From contig NC_091175.1 of NCBI RefSeq assembly GCF_040958095.1, positions 25,249,742-25,313,741 on the forward strand: a stretch of 64,000 nucleotides of DNA, written 5' to 3'. The translations under genes and the position numbers were made by a program. Below are positions 12,248-23,331 of the stretch, one piece after another. Each line of letters opens with the position of its first letter. Positions within the stretch are counted from its first letter, which is position 1. The notes beneath the pieces were generated by a model. It was not told where the DNA came from. It did no database searches and worked only from the letters and a program-made list of their open reading frames with translations. Source of the DNA: Procambarus clarkii (taxonomy: Eukaryota > Arthropoda > Malacostraca > Decapoda > Cambaridae).

Positions 12248-15200
12248 AACATAAGAACATAAGAACATAAGAACAAAGGTAACTGCAGAAGGCCTATTAG
12301 CCCATACGAGGCAGCTCCTATTCTATAACCACCCAATCCCACTCATATACTTGTCCAACCCGTGCTTGAAACAATCGAGGGACCCCACCTCCACAATGTT
12401 ACGCGGCAATTGGTTCCACAAATCAACAACCCTGTTACTGAACCAGTATTTACCCAAGTCTTTCCTAAATCTAAACTTATCCAATTTATATCCATTGTTT
12501 CGTGTTCTGTCCTGTGTTGATACTTTTAATACCCTATTAATATCCCCCCGGTTATGTCCATTCATCCACTTGTAAACCTCTATCATGTCACCCCTAACTC
12601 TTCGCCTTTCCAGTGAATGCAACTTAAGCTTTGTTAATCTTTCTTCATATGAAAGATTTCTAATTTGGGGAATTAACTTAGTCATCCTACGCTGGACACG
12701 TTCAAGTGAATTTATATCCATTCTATAATATGGCGACCAAAACTGAACTGCATAATCTAAATGGGGCCTAACTAGAGCAAGATATAGCTTGAGAACCACA
12801 CCAGGTGTCTTGTTACTAACACTGCGATTAATAAATCCAAGTGTCCGATTTGCCTTATTACGAACATTTATGCATTGATCCTTTTGTTTTAAATTCTTAC
12901 TAATCATAACTCCCAGATCCCTTTCGCAATCCGACTTCGCAATCACAACACCATCTAGCTCGTATCTTGTAACTCTATCATCATTACCTAACCTCAGAAC
13001 TTTACATTTATCAGCATTAAACTGCATCTGCCAATCCTTTGACCATTTCAAAACCCTATCTAGATCAACTTGAAGTGTGGGAACCGACCTGTGAGATTTA
13101 TATTTATTTAATTTATATGAATTTATATTTACGTTAATTTGTATACTTCGATAGCAATTTGTATAATGATAAGTGGACTGTATTTCTGCAATAATCTCTT
13201 AATCTCACAAATCGATCCTCTACACATTAGGGGGGGTTAAATTAATATATATGCAGCCAATCAAACTACAGAAATAGACTACATACTATTAAACATTGAA
13301 GAGGTTCCTTATCTTATAGTACAGCAGGTTAGTCCACCAGGTATAACTAGGGTGTAGACACCAAATTATCCTCTTTGAGGTAGCTTCCATATCACCCAGT
13401 AACTGGTGCACAAATCTTGCTTCCTCGTCTTGACCTGTCAAAAGTGCGCTAGCTGTGAAGCCAGATACCTATATATGACAAGTATATCAGAGAAAACAGT
13501 ACATGGAACATGAAGACCTGGCTTAATTACCTTTAGTTTGAGGCGATTTCGCGATCTAACCGGGTCACCCTATATCCTGACATTAATGGCCATAAATGAA
13601 TGATAAACGGGTTTCGGATAGACTTAACTTGAATTGTAGACATCGTGTTGGAGATGGTACCTTTGGTTTCCATAACACTACGTCCAAGTAAATTAACAGG
13701 AGCCGAATTTGCTCCTATGTGAGCCTCTGGTCTCAATATAAACAATGGCTGTTTAACACTCCATTCTATTGACGTTACTGGCCGACATTGTCCAGAATGA
13801 TAGGAGCCGAATTTGCTCCACACGTCTCGGAGGTGACACAACAATGGCTGCCCTCCTTCCTCACTCACGCCTGGCCTACTTTGTCCAGATTTCAGAAAGT
13901 GATAGAAGGGTCACATTTACTCTACTTTAATATTGATAATTAAGTTAATTTATATAAGATGTTTTTATGATGGTAAAGTCCAAAGACTAATGTATTTAAG
14001 AATAATTCCAACCGTAATAGGTGGTGAATTATAATAGTATGTGGTGATGATATCCCGTTTTCTATAGACGGTAATTCCACTACAAGTTACGTTTTCTATG
14101 GTTAACTTGTTGGTAACACAGCTCTTATCTGTCTGTATGATATATTAAATGCTGTCGGATTTTCCGACATGAAGTGATAGTGAGTCCTCCTCCGAATTAA
14201 TTTCCCTACCGATTTTCGTATCATCGGCAAATTTGCAAATGTTGCTACTCAAACCTGAATCTAAATCATTTATATATATTATAAACAACAGAGGTCCCAG
14301 GACAGAGCCTTGAGGCACTCCACTTACAACATTTTCCCACTCTGACTTGATTCCATTTATACTAACTCTCTGTTTCCTTTGGTATAGCCATGCCCTAATC
14401 CAGCTTAATATAGCACCCCCAATACCATGAGACTCTATCTTTTTAATCAGTCTTTCATGTGGCACTGTATCAAAAGCTTTGCTAAAGTCAAGGTATACAA
14501 CATCGCAATCCTTACCACTATCAACTGCCTCAACAATGCTAGAATAAAAAGATAACAAATTTGTTAAACATGAACGGCCATTTATAAAACCATGTTGCGA
14601 CTCAATTATTAATTTATGTTTTTCAAGATGAAGACGAATTTTATTTGCTATTATAGATTCGAGTAACTTTCCCACAATAGACGTTAGGCTAATTGGTCGA
14701 TAGTTAGACGCAAGTGATCTATCTCCTTTCTTAAAAACTGGTATCACATTAGCAACTTTCCAAAACTCTGGCACTCTGCCTGACTCTATTGATTTATTAA
14801 ATATGGTTGACAGTGGGTCACAAAGCTCCTCTTTGCATTCTTTAAGCACCCTGGCAAACACTTCATCCGGCCCTGGGGATTTGTTTGGTTTGAGTTTTAC
14901 TATTTGTTTAAGAACATCCTCCCTGGTAACTGCTAAACTCGTCAACCTGTCCTCGTCCCCACCCACATAGACTTGTTCGGCTGAAGGCATATTGTTAAGT
15001 TCCTCTTTGGTAAATACAGATACAAAATATTTATTAAAAATACTACTCATCTCCATCACTATCTGTTATTTGACCTGTCTCAGTTTTTAATGGACCTATC
15101 CTTTCCCTAGTCTTAGTACGATATAACTGAAAAAAACCTTTAGGATTTGTCTTTGTTTGCCCTGCTATGCGAACTTCATAGTTTCTTTTTGCTTTCCTTA

Positions 15201-16252
15201 TCTCTTTTTTAACATTTCTAACCAGTTGTACGAATTCCTGTTCTAAAGTGACCTCCCCATTTTTAATCCTTTTGTACCAAGCTCTCTTTTTACCTATAAG
15301 GTTCTTCAAATTCTTTGTTATCCACTTTGGGTCATTAGTATTCGATCTATTCAATTTGTATGGTATACTACGTTCCTGTGCTTTGTTTAGAATATTCTTA
15401 AATAAGTTATATATTGAATCCACATCGAAATCCCCATTTAAGTCACCTATCGCTGGGTTCATGTCTCGCTCCAAGACCGGCCCACACCCCATACCCAAGA
15501 CTTTCCAATCAATTTGACCCAAAAAATTTCTTAGGCTATTAAAATCAGCTTTTCGAAAATCTGGCACTTTAACAGAATTTTCTCCTACTGGTCTATTCCA
15601 TTCTATGCTAAATCTGATTTCTTTGTGATCACTGCTCCCTAGCTCACTCCCTATTTCGATGTCATTAATTTGCGTTTCCCTGTTAGTTAACACTAAATCT
15701 AAAATATTATTTTCCCGTGTTGGTTCCTTAATGTGTTGCGTAAGAAAGCAATCGTCAATTAATTCTAGAAAATCTTCTGCTTCACTATTCCCTGTTTTGT
15801 TCAACCAGTTTATTCCGCTAAAATTAAAGTCACCCATGACATAAATACTGTTAGATCTAGATGCTCTAGATATTTCATCCCATAGATGCTTTGCTTCCAT
15901 TCTGTCTAAATTTGGTGGCCTATATATTACTCCTATTATAATATTATTAGCTTTTTCGTTTAATTCAATCCAAATAGTTTCTGTGTGTGGCTCTGTTTTG
16001 ATTCCCTCTTTGAGACTACATTTCAAATTGTCCCTAACATATATGGCTACTCCACCTCCTCGTCTAATATATCTATCTGTGTGAAATAGTTTAAATCCAT
16101 ATATTTGATATTCAGCTAATAGTTCTCTATTTTCTACATTCATCCACGTTTCGGTAAGTGCAATAATATCTATTTTTTCTGTGCAGACAAGAGCATTTAA
16201 TTCGTTAATTTTATTTCTTAGACTTCTACTGTTAGTGTAATATACCCTAAGT
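12248..16252 (-). mobile_element. CR1 copy with internal solo LTR (copy B of the duplicated block)
   Basis: Nearly identical to 4409-8299 at a constant offset of 7919 bp. It shares the LTR, its TSD and the EN/RT-linker 2-bp deletion (about 15052). A few differences are visible: acactgcgatt for acgctgcgatt, attccaaccg for attcccaccg, and QTK for QAK in the linker. Unlike copy A it keeps the full 3' end (12248-12330, with octamers). Its 5' end reaches the codons for LRVYYTNSRS. ORF2 is dead through the frameshift and the LTR. Confidence 0.87.
13076..14169. mobile_element. Solo LTR-like insertion, second copy (1094 bp, TGAAG TSD)
   Basis: Same length, same ends (TGTGGGAACC...TTTTCCGACA), same host position and same TGAAG duplication (13071-13075 and 14170-14174) as the element at 5157-6250. 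The shared insertion site shows that the CR1+LTR block was duplicated as a unit, not hit twice. Confidence 0.8.
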
Positions 16253-16322
16253 AAGAACATAAGAACATAAGAACAAAGGAAACTGCAGAAGGCCTATTGG
16301 CCCATACGAGGCAGCTCCTATT

Positions 16323-19259
16323 CTATAACCACCCAATCCCACTCATATACTTGTCCAACCCATGCTTGAAACAATCGAGGGACCCCACCTCCACAATGTT
16401 ACGCGGCAATTGGTTCCACAAATCAACAACCCTGTTACTGAACCAGTATTTACCCAAGTCTTTCCTAAATCTAAACTTATCCAATTTATATCCATTGTTT
16501 CGTGTTCTGTCCTGTGTTGATACTTTTAATACCCTATTAATATCCCCCCGGTTATGTCCATTCATCCACTTGTAAACCTCTATCATGTCACCCCTAACTC
16601 TTCGCCTTTCCAGTGAATGCAACTTAAGCTTTGTTAATCTTTCTTCATATGAAAGATTTCTAATTTGGGGAATTAACTTAGTCATCCTACGCTGGACACG
16701 TTCAAGTGAATTTATATCCATTTTATAATATGGCGACCAAAACTGAACTGCATAATCTAAATGGGGCCTAACTAGAGCAAGATATAGCTTGAGAACCACA
16801 CCAGGTGTCTTGTTACTAACGCTGCGATTAATAAATCCAAGTGTCCGATTTGCCTTATTACGAACATTTATGCATTGATCCTTTTGTTTTAAATTCTTAC
16901 TAATCATAACTCCCAGATCCCTTTCACAATCCGACTTCACAATCACAACACCATCTAGCTCGTATCTTGTAACTCTATAATCATTACCTAACCTCAGAAC
17001 TTTACATTTATCAGCATTAAACTGCATCTGCCAATCCTTTGACCATTTCAAAACCCTATCTAGATCAACTTGAAGTGATAGTGAGTCCTCCTCCGAATTA
17101 ATTTCCCTACCGATTTTCGTATCATCGGCAAATTTGCAAATGTTGCTACTCAAACCTGAATCTAAATCATTTATATATATTATAAACAACAGAGGTCCCA
17201 GGACAGAGCCTTGAGGCACTCCACTTACAACATTTTCCCACTCTGACTTGATTCCATTTATACTAACTCTCTGTTTCCTTTGGTATAGCCATGCCCTAAT
17301 CCAGCTTAATATAGCACCCCCAATACCATGAGACTCTATCTTTTTAATCAGTCTTTCATGTGGCACTGTATCAAAAGCTTTGCTAAAGTCAAGGTATACA
17401 ACATCGCAATCCTTACCACTATCAACTGCCTCAACAATGCTAGAATAAAAAGATAACAAATTTGTTAAACATGAACGGCCATTTATAAAACCATGTTGCG
17501 ACTCAATTATTAATTTATGTTTTTCAAGATGAAGACGAATTTTATTTGCTATTATAGATTCGAGTAACTTTCCCACAATAGACGTTAGGCTAATTGGTCG
17601 ATAGTTAGACGCAAGTGATCTATCTCCTTTCTTAAAAACTGGTATCACATTAGCAACTTTCCAAAACTCTGGCACTCTGCCTGACTCTATTGATTTATTA
17701 AATATGGTTGACAGTGGGTCACAAAGCTCCTCTTTGCATTCTTTAAGCACCCTGGCAAACACTTCATCCGGCCCTGGGGATTTGTTTGGTTTGAGTTTTA
17801 CTATTTGTTTAAGAACATCCTCCCTGGTAACTGCTAAACTCGTCAACCTGTCCTCGTCCCCACCCACATAGACTTGTTCGGCTGAAGGCATATTGTTAAG
17901 TTCCTCTTTAGTAAATACAGATACAAAATATTTATTAAAAATACTACTCATCTCTTCATCACTATCTGTTATTTGACCTGTCTCAGTTTTTAATGGACCT
18001 ATCCTTTCCCTAGTCTTAGTACGATATAACTGAAAAAACCCTTTAGGATTTGTCTTTGCTTGCCCTGCTATGCGAACTTCATAGTTTCTTTTTGCTTTCC
18101 TTATCTCTTTTTTAACCTTTCTAACCAGTTGTACGAATTCCTGTTCTAAAGTGACCTCCCCATTTTTAATCCTTTTGTACCAAGCTCTCTTTTTACCTAT
18201 AAGGTTCTTCAAATTCTTTGTTATCCACTTTGGGTCATTAGTATTCGATCTATTCAATTTGTATGGTATACTACGTTCCTGTGCTTTGTTTAGAATATTC
18301 TTAAATATGTTATATATTGAATCCACATCGAAATCCCCATTTAAGTCACCTATCGCTGGGTTCATGTCTCGCTCCAAGACCGGCCCACACCCCATACCCA
18401 AGACTTTCCAAACAATTTGACCCAAAAAATTTCTTAGGCTATTAAAATCAGCTTTTCGAAAATCTGGCACTTTAACAGAATTTTCTCCTACTGGTCTATT
18501 CCATTCTATGCTAAATCTGATTTCTTTGTGATCACTGCTCCCTAGCTCACTCCCTATTTCGATGTCATTAATTTGCGTTTCCCTGTTAGTTAACACTAAA
18601 TCTAAAATATTATTTTCCCGTGTTGGTTCCTTAATGTGTTGCGTAAGAAAGCAATCGTCAATTAATTCTAGAAAATCTTCTGCTTCACTATTCCCTGTTT
18701 TGTTCAACCAGTTTATTCCGCTAAAATTAAAGTCACCCATGACATAAATACTGTTAGATCTAGATGCTCTAGATATTTCATCCCATAGATGCTTTGCTTC
18801 CATTCTGTCTAAATTTGGTGGCCTATATATTACTCCTATTATAATATTATTAGCTTTTTCGTTTAATTCAATCCAAATAGTTTCTGTGTGTGGCTCTGTT
18901 TTGATTCCCTCTTTGAGACTACATTTCAAATTGTCCCTAACATATATGGCTACTCCACCTCCTCGTCTAATATATCTATCTGTGTGAAATAGTTTAAATC
19001 CATATATTTGATATTCAGCTAATAGTTCTCTATTTTCTACATTCATCCACGTTTCGGTAAGTGCAATAATATCTATTTTTTCTGTGCAGACAAGAGCATT
19101 TAATTCGTTAATTTTATTTCTTAGACTTCTACTGTTAGTGTAATATACCCTAAGTGAATTGTTATTTTGCGGACCTTCTCTTTCCCTGATCGTTTTGCCA
19201 ATTCCTTTCTCCCACAAACACATACTTTTATTACCTCCTTCCTCCAAATCAATTCCCAT
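16323..19259 (-). CDS. CR1 ORF2 polyprotein: AP endonuclease + reverse transcriptase, intact
   Basis: 978 codons from ATG 19259 (MGIDLEEGG). The frame is open 11 codons further up, but only from a TTG. The N-terminal EN (about 1-270) has the Asn of YYTNSRS, TETW (metal-binding Glu), GDFNFSG (about 174) and SDH (about 241). A basic linker follows (TNDPKWITKN, about 350). RT has motif A LDFSKAFDT (about 621), motif B PQGSVLGP and motif C FADD (about 709). There is a thumb/C-terminal region but no RNase H, as in the CR1 clade. It would nick target DNA and reverse-transcribe its own RNA. A few odd residues (LGQIVWKV where sisters have LGQIDWKV; NDYRVTR for NDDRVTR) could reduce activity. No stop or frameshift was seen. 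Confidence 0.9.
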   Translation of the reverse strand: MGIDLEEGGNKSMCLWEKGIGKTIREREGPQNNNSLRVYYTNSRSLRNKINELNALVCTEKIDIIALTETWMNVENRELLAEYQIYGFKLFHTDRYIRRGGGVAIYVRDNLKCSLKEGIKTEPHTETIWIELNEKANNIIIGVIYRPPNLDRMEAKHLWDEISRASRSNSIYVMGDFNFSGINWLNKTGNSEAEDFLELIDDCFLTQHIKEPTRENNILDLVLTNRETQINDIEIGSELGSSDHKEIRFSIEWNRPVGENSVKVPDFRKADFNSLRNFLGQIVWKVLGMGCGPVLERDMNPAIGDLNGDFDVDSIYNIFKNILNKAQERSIPYKLNRSNTNDPKWITKNLKNLIGKKRAWYKRIKNGEVTLEQEFVQLVRKVKKEIRKAKRNYEVRIAGQAKTNPKGFFQLYRTKTRERIGPLKTETGQITDSDEEMSSIFNKYFVSVFTKEELNNMPSAEQVYVGGDEDRLTSLAVTREDVLKQIVKLKPNKSPGPDEVFARVLKECKEELCDPLSTIFNKSIESGRVPEFWKVANVIPVFKKGDRSLASNYRPISLTSIVGKLLESIIANKIRLHLEKHKLIIESQHGFINGRSCLTNLLSFYSSIVEAVDSGKDCDVVYLDFSKAFDTVPHERLIKKIESHGIGGAILSWIRAWLYQRKQRVSINGIKSEWENVVSGVPQGSVLGPLLFIIYINDLDSGLSSNICKFADDTKIGREINSEEDSLSLQVDLDRVLKWSKDWQMQFNADKCKVLRLGNDYRVTRYELDGVVIVKSDCERDLGVMISKNLKQKDQCINVRNKANRTLGFINRSVSNKTPGVVLKLYLALVRPHLDYAVQFWSPYYKMDINSLERVQRRMTKLIPQIRNLSYEERLTKLKLHSLERRRVRGDMIEVYKWMNGHNRGDINRVLKVSTQDRTRNNGYKLDKFRFRKDLGKYWFSNRVVDLWNQLPRNIVEVGSLDCFKHGLDKYMSGIGWL

Positions 19260-19270
19260 ACCTCTATCTA

Positions 19271-20085
19271 CTAACAGTTTAAACCCAAACAAACACCTCT
19301 AACCACTTCTTCCAACGAGTTCGCAACAGCAACAACCCCAGCTCTCGATAGATGCACCCCATCACGAGCATTTCTTCCATAGAAGTGTTCCCAGTTGTCT
19401 ATGAAAGATATTGCATTTGATTTGCAATATCCTTCCAGCCGGCAATTGACACCAAGTGCCCTCGATATCCATTCATTTCCCACTCCCTTTCTTGGAAGAA
19501 TGCCACGTATGATCGAGATTCCTCTCTTGCTCCTAACTAATTCTATGGCTGTTTTATACCTCTGAATCAGTTCCTCACTCCTAACTCGACCAACATCATT
19601 TCCTCCCACGCTAATGCAAATAATGGGATTGTTCCCATTTCCAGCCATAATATCATTCATGTTGTTTACAATATCACCAATGCCAGCTCCGGGATAGCAA
19701 ACCCATAACCTGTTCCCCCTATCTCTAGCATAAAACGTTCTATCCAAATACCTTATCTGGGAATCTCCCACAACTAAGGTTTGCTTAGGTACTTCCTTTA
19801 CTCTCTGAGGGGCCTGCGCTTCCTTGCTTTCCCTTTTGCGCGATCCGCAGTCTCACCACAGCACTCGTCCTCCAAAACGTCAAATGAATTAGAAGTTGCT
19901 ATGGCGTTTGAAGGCGGCTTTATCAAAGTCTTCTTAAGGCCCCTGTCTTTCACAACTCTCCAAGACGAGGTCCCTTTACTACTGGTCTCCTCCTTCGTTA
20001 CTTCTCGTTGTTCTTTCAGCTGACGCACCTCCTCCCGCAGAGTCCAACTCTGTCCTCAGGGCTCCCACTAGAGTCACCAGGTCCT
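19271..20085 (-). pseudogene. CR1 ORF1 (esterase), frameshifted
   Basis: Homologous to the ORF1 at 8328-9155, with the coiled coil at 20060-19980 and the SGNH domain at 19771-19271. A ~10-bp deletion at about 19830 (gcaaggaagcg against gcaacgaagagaaaggaagcg) splits it into two frames. A 9-bp deletion just before DGVHLS removes three residues (GRNARDGVH for GRNEMYARDGVH). GDS, GGND and DGVH are all still readable. The intact ORF2 downstream would therefore need ORF1 protein in trans. Confidence 0.85.
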
Positions 20086-20091
20086 TCACTA

Positions 20092-21387
20092 AATAGCAAA
20101 TAAAATTCGCCTTCATCTTGAAAAACATAAATTAATAATTGAGTCGCATCATGGTTTTATAAATGGCCGTTCATGTTTGACAAATTTGTTGTCTTTTTAT
20201 TCTAGCATTGTTGAGGCAGTTGATAGTGGTAAGGATTGCGATGTTGTGTACCTTGACTTTAGCAAAGCTTTTGATACAGTGCCACATGAAAGACTGATTA
20301 AAAAGATAGAGTCTCATGGTATTGGAGGTGCTATATTAAGCTGGATTAGGGCATGGCTATACCAAAGGAAACAGAGAGTTAGTATAAATGGAGTCAAGTC
20401 AGAGTGGGAAAATGTTGTAAGTGGGGTGCCTCAGGGCTCTGTCCTGGGACCTCTGTTGTTTATAATATATATAAATGATTTAGATTCAGGTTTGAGTAGC
20501 AACATTTGCAAATTTGCCGATGATACGAAAATCGGTAAGGAAATTAATTCGGAGGAGGACTCACTATCACTTCAAGTTGATCTAGATAGGGTTTTGAAAT
20601 GGTCGAAGGATTGGCAGATGCAGTTTAATGCTGATAAATGTAAAGTTCTGAGGTTAGGTAATGATGATAGGGTTACAAGATACGAGCTAGATGGTGTTGA
20701 GATTGCGAAGTCAAATTGCGAAAGGGATCTGGGAATTATGATTAGTAAGAATTTAAAACAAAAGGATCAATGCATAAATGTTCGTAATAAGGCAAATCGG
20801 ACACTTGGATTTATTAATCGCAGCGTTAGTAACAAGACACCTGGTGTGGTTCTCAAGCTATATCTTGCGCTAGTTAGGCCCCATTAAGATTATGCAGTTC
20901 AGTTTTGGTCGCCATATTATAGAATGGATATAAATTCACTTGAACGTGTCCAGCGTAGGATGACTAAGTTAATTCCCCAAATTAGAAATCTTTCGTATGA
21001 AGAAAGATTAACAAAGCTTAAGTTGCATTCACTGGAAAGGCGAAGAGTTAGGGGTGACATGATAGAGGTTTACAAGTGGGTGAATGGACATAACAAAGGG
21101 GATATTAATAGGGTATTAAAAGTATCAACACAAGACAGAACACGAAACAATGGGTATAAATTGGATAAATTTAGATTTAGAAAAGACTTGGGTAAATACT
21201 GGTTCAGTAACAGGGTTGTTGATTTGTGGAACCAATTACCGCGTAACGTGCTGGAGGTGGGGTCCCTCGATTGTTTCAAGCGCGGGTTGGACAAGTATAT
21301 GAGTGGGATTGGGTGGTTATAAATAGGAGCTGCCTCGTATGGGCCAATAGGCCTTCTGCAGTTGCCTTTGTTCTTATGTTCTTATGC
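20092..21387 (+). pseudogene. 5'-truncated CR1 with one nonsense codon
   Basis: It begins in RT at the IANKIRLHLEKH segment and runs to the GIGWL stop (21322), 3' UTR and octamers (to 21387). PHLDYAV is interrupted by TTA to TAA at 20885-20887. The rest is open. It has more third-position and amino-acid differences from the others (for example GVKSEW, VEIAKSNCE, VLEVGSL), so it belongs to a slightly different subfamily. Its tail lands inside the U-box gene fragment that follows. Confidence 0.87.
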
Positions 21388-22081
21388 GTCTTGATCGCGC
21401 TAAATGTCTGTCTTCCATCCATCAGCTAGCAAAAGATCTTGGCTGTTGTTTCCATTTCATGCCAACTCCATGTAAGTCGACAGAAGAGTGCCCCGAAAAG
21501 TTCAATGACAGCGTGACACAGGCGATGATGGAGGCGCCTTTACTGCTTCATTCCTCCAAGATGGTGATAGACATGTCGACATTGCTCCACTTGCTAATGG
21601 ACTCTCCCTACGACCCCTTCACACGGTGCCCTCTGGCTACGGCTCCTACAGTCGCCTGCCGGATCTCCAGGCTGAAATTATTACGTGGAAGAACATATTC
21701 AATAACGTCCACGATAACAGTAGTAACAATTTAGGTACCAGCGATGACAACGTCAACAATAACAATAGTGCTAATACTGTTGACGTTGTCGCTTCGACAA
21801 TAGCGACGAAGGAAAGTGCTGGTGACACCATTGGTGACGTCGACGCAAGTGGTATCAGCGACTTCGACCGTTACAACTACTTTTACAACGGCGACGAGTT
21901 TGACAATAACGACGACCTCTACAATAGCGACGACTTCGATGACCTCGACAATAGCGACGACTTGGATGACCTCGACAATAGCGACGACTTCGATGACCTC
22001 GACAATAGCGACGACTTGGATGACCTCGACAATAGCGACGAAGGAAAGTGCTGGTGACACCATTGGTGACATCGATGCAAG
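21386..22081 (+). pseudogene. Ufd2/UBE4-like U-box gene, truncated left-arm copy
   Basis: Homologous to the last ~260 codons of the minus-strand gene at 41308-43185, starting at RLDRAKCLSS, which abuts the CR1 tail. It includes the U-box-like segment SSKMVIDMSTLL...DPFTRCPL. One base is lost at about 21635 (gccctctggctac against gccctctgcgctac), shifting the frame right after CPL. The C-terminal half continues in another frame from 21626 with the Asp-rich repeat and ends in a duplicated DEGKCW segment. At 22082 it is interrupted by the poly(A) end of a minus-strand ORF1-only element. A scrap of its C-terminus survives at 27312-27372. Confidence 0.75.
21911..22043 (+). repeat. 27-bp Asp-rich coding minisatellite (about 4-5 units)
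   Basis: The unit gac-gac-ttc-gat-gac-ctc-gac-aat-agc encodes DDFDDLDNS. Units alternate ttc and ttg at the third codon. The opposite-strand homologue at 41463-41660 has about seven units, so the tract length differs between arms. Confidence 0.85.
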
Positions 22082-23331
22082 TTTTTTTTTATTACTTTTA
22101 TTTTTACATGAAGCATGCAAGAGAAAAACAATAAATACAATAAAACAATAAATGAAACAGTACACAACAAACAAGAAACCGCCGGCCAGAAGGACCGACA
22201 GCCCAGCACAACAATTATCAAAACTGGATAAGGTAACAATGTAAGCAGGAGATACACACAGCAAGATAAAACAGAAAATAATTTAGAAACAGGCAAGCAC
22301 GGCAAAGAAAACAATAAAACATAGTAACATTATAAAACATTAAGCAGGAAAGAACAAAACAAAACAATCTCACTGGCCGGAAGGACCGACAACAACATGA
22401 ACAACAGGTAAATACAACAACAAAAACACAACATACAACAAACAAACACAACACTTAAAGCATGAATATAACACACAGGGCAAAGAAATAACACAAAAAA
22501 CTAATACACGAAGAAAAACTCACACCAAACTACCTGCTACGCCCCAAACAAAGGGGGAGGCACGGGCACAAACTACACGAGGGCAAACAAGCAGCCATAA
22601 GGGCGCACAGGACAAGAGGAAACACAGAATTTAGGAAATCAGCTGACATACTTGTCCAGAAATAAGCTCCTAGGGAACCGTTCATTGTATGACTCCCAAT
22701 GCAACCACTGCCAAGGGTCGAGACCATCCACCAGGGATGCCATCTCATCCGGAACCCTGGCAACAAATACCTGCAAACAGGGGACCCAAATAGTATTACA
22801 CCGGAGGCGAGTGACCGGCACACGCTCCCACACGAAGGTAGACTCCTCACGAAAGTACCGCGGCTCCTCGTATAACGGTAACGTAGCAATCCTCTTCCAG
22901 TGACCCTGCGGCATCTCAGACTCCGGCAACACGTCCCCCAGGCCCCCAATGAACATACTCCGAGCACGGATCCGTACAGAGGGCACCACCACAGGGGCAC
23001 CAGCAGCCACAGGTACACTGTCGGACGACAGCCGGGAATCCGAGCGGTGCGGATTTTTCCGCAGTCACCACCAAGCCACGCCCAGCACAAGCATCCCCAC
23101 CATCCCTGGCAGCGGAAGCCACCACCCCCCACCGCGGAGAGCCCTCCGGTGGAGGAGCAGAAGGCGCACGCGAGACACAGCCACCATCACCAGCAGGCAA
23201 ATGGACCTCCACCTCCACTAACCGTGGAGCCAATGGCGCATTCGGACCCACACCGTCCACATCCGAGGATCCACAGTCACTAAAATCCCCAACATCAGCC
23301 CAGGCGGAGGACGAACGCCTGGAACGTTTGG
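22082..23331 (-). mobile_element. ORF1-only retroelement, 3' half with poly(A) (split element, part 2)
   Basis: Minus-strand order: Gag-like ORF1 C-terminal part (from PKRSRRSS at 23330; LSPxEGSPRWGVV-like block; frame 23010-22639 ending FLDKYVS-stop), then ~555 bp of G/T-rich untranslated DNA, then an A-rich terminus (the T tract at 22082-22092 on plus, preceded by aaaataaaag). No ORF2 lies between ORF1 and the poly(A). The upstream half is at 26905-27311. The two were one element until the plus-strand LINE at 23332-26904 inserted. Its insertion truncated the U-box gene. Confidence 0.7.
22639..23330 (-). pseudogene. Gag-like ORF1 C-terminal region of the ORF1-only element
   Basis: It aligns with the plus-strand ORF1 at 37598-39281. 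Shared blocks are the PKxSRRSSxAWAD segment, EGSPxWGVV, and a C-terminal pattern of Trp-Glu-Tyr then RFP...DK (HWESYNERFP against LWEAYCVRFP). The latter identifies the true C-terminus of ORF1. At least one frameshift separates the 23260-22916 and 23010-22639 frames. The CCHC knuckle and N-terminus are not in this half. Function is presumed RNA binding by analogy with LINE Gag-like proteins. Confidence 0.65.

Larger units (their letters stand above)
16253..20087 (-). mobile_element. Nearly complete CR1 LINE with intact ORF2
   Basis: Minus-strand order is broken ORF1 (20085-19271), intact ORF2 (19259-16323), 3' UTR and octamers (16253-16320). It is truncated 5' of the ORF1 start (first recognisable codons VKDLVTLVGALRTEL). 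Its tail abuts the 5' end of the minus copy at 12248-16252, so the two lie head to tail. It is the best-preserved LINE in the mosaic. Confidence 0.9.

Noticed and set aside
22530..23132. 200-codon Cys/Trp-rich minus frame
   Set aside because: It overlaps the ORF1 C-terminal frame, which aligns with the other ORF1 copy. This frame does not, and its composition is a by-product of GC-rich DNA.
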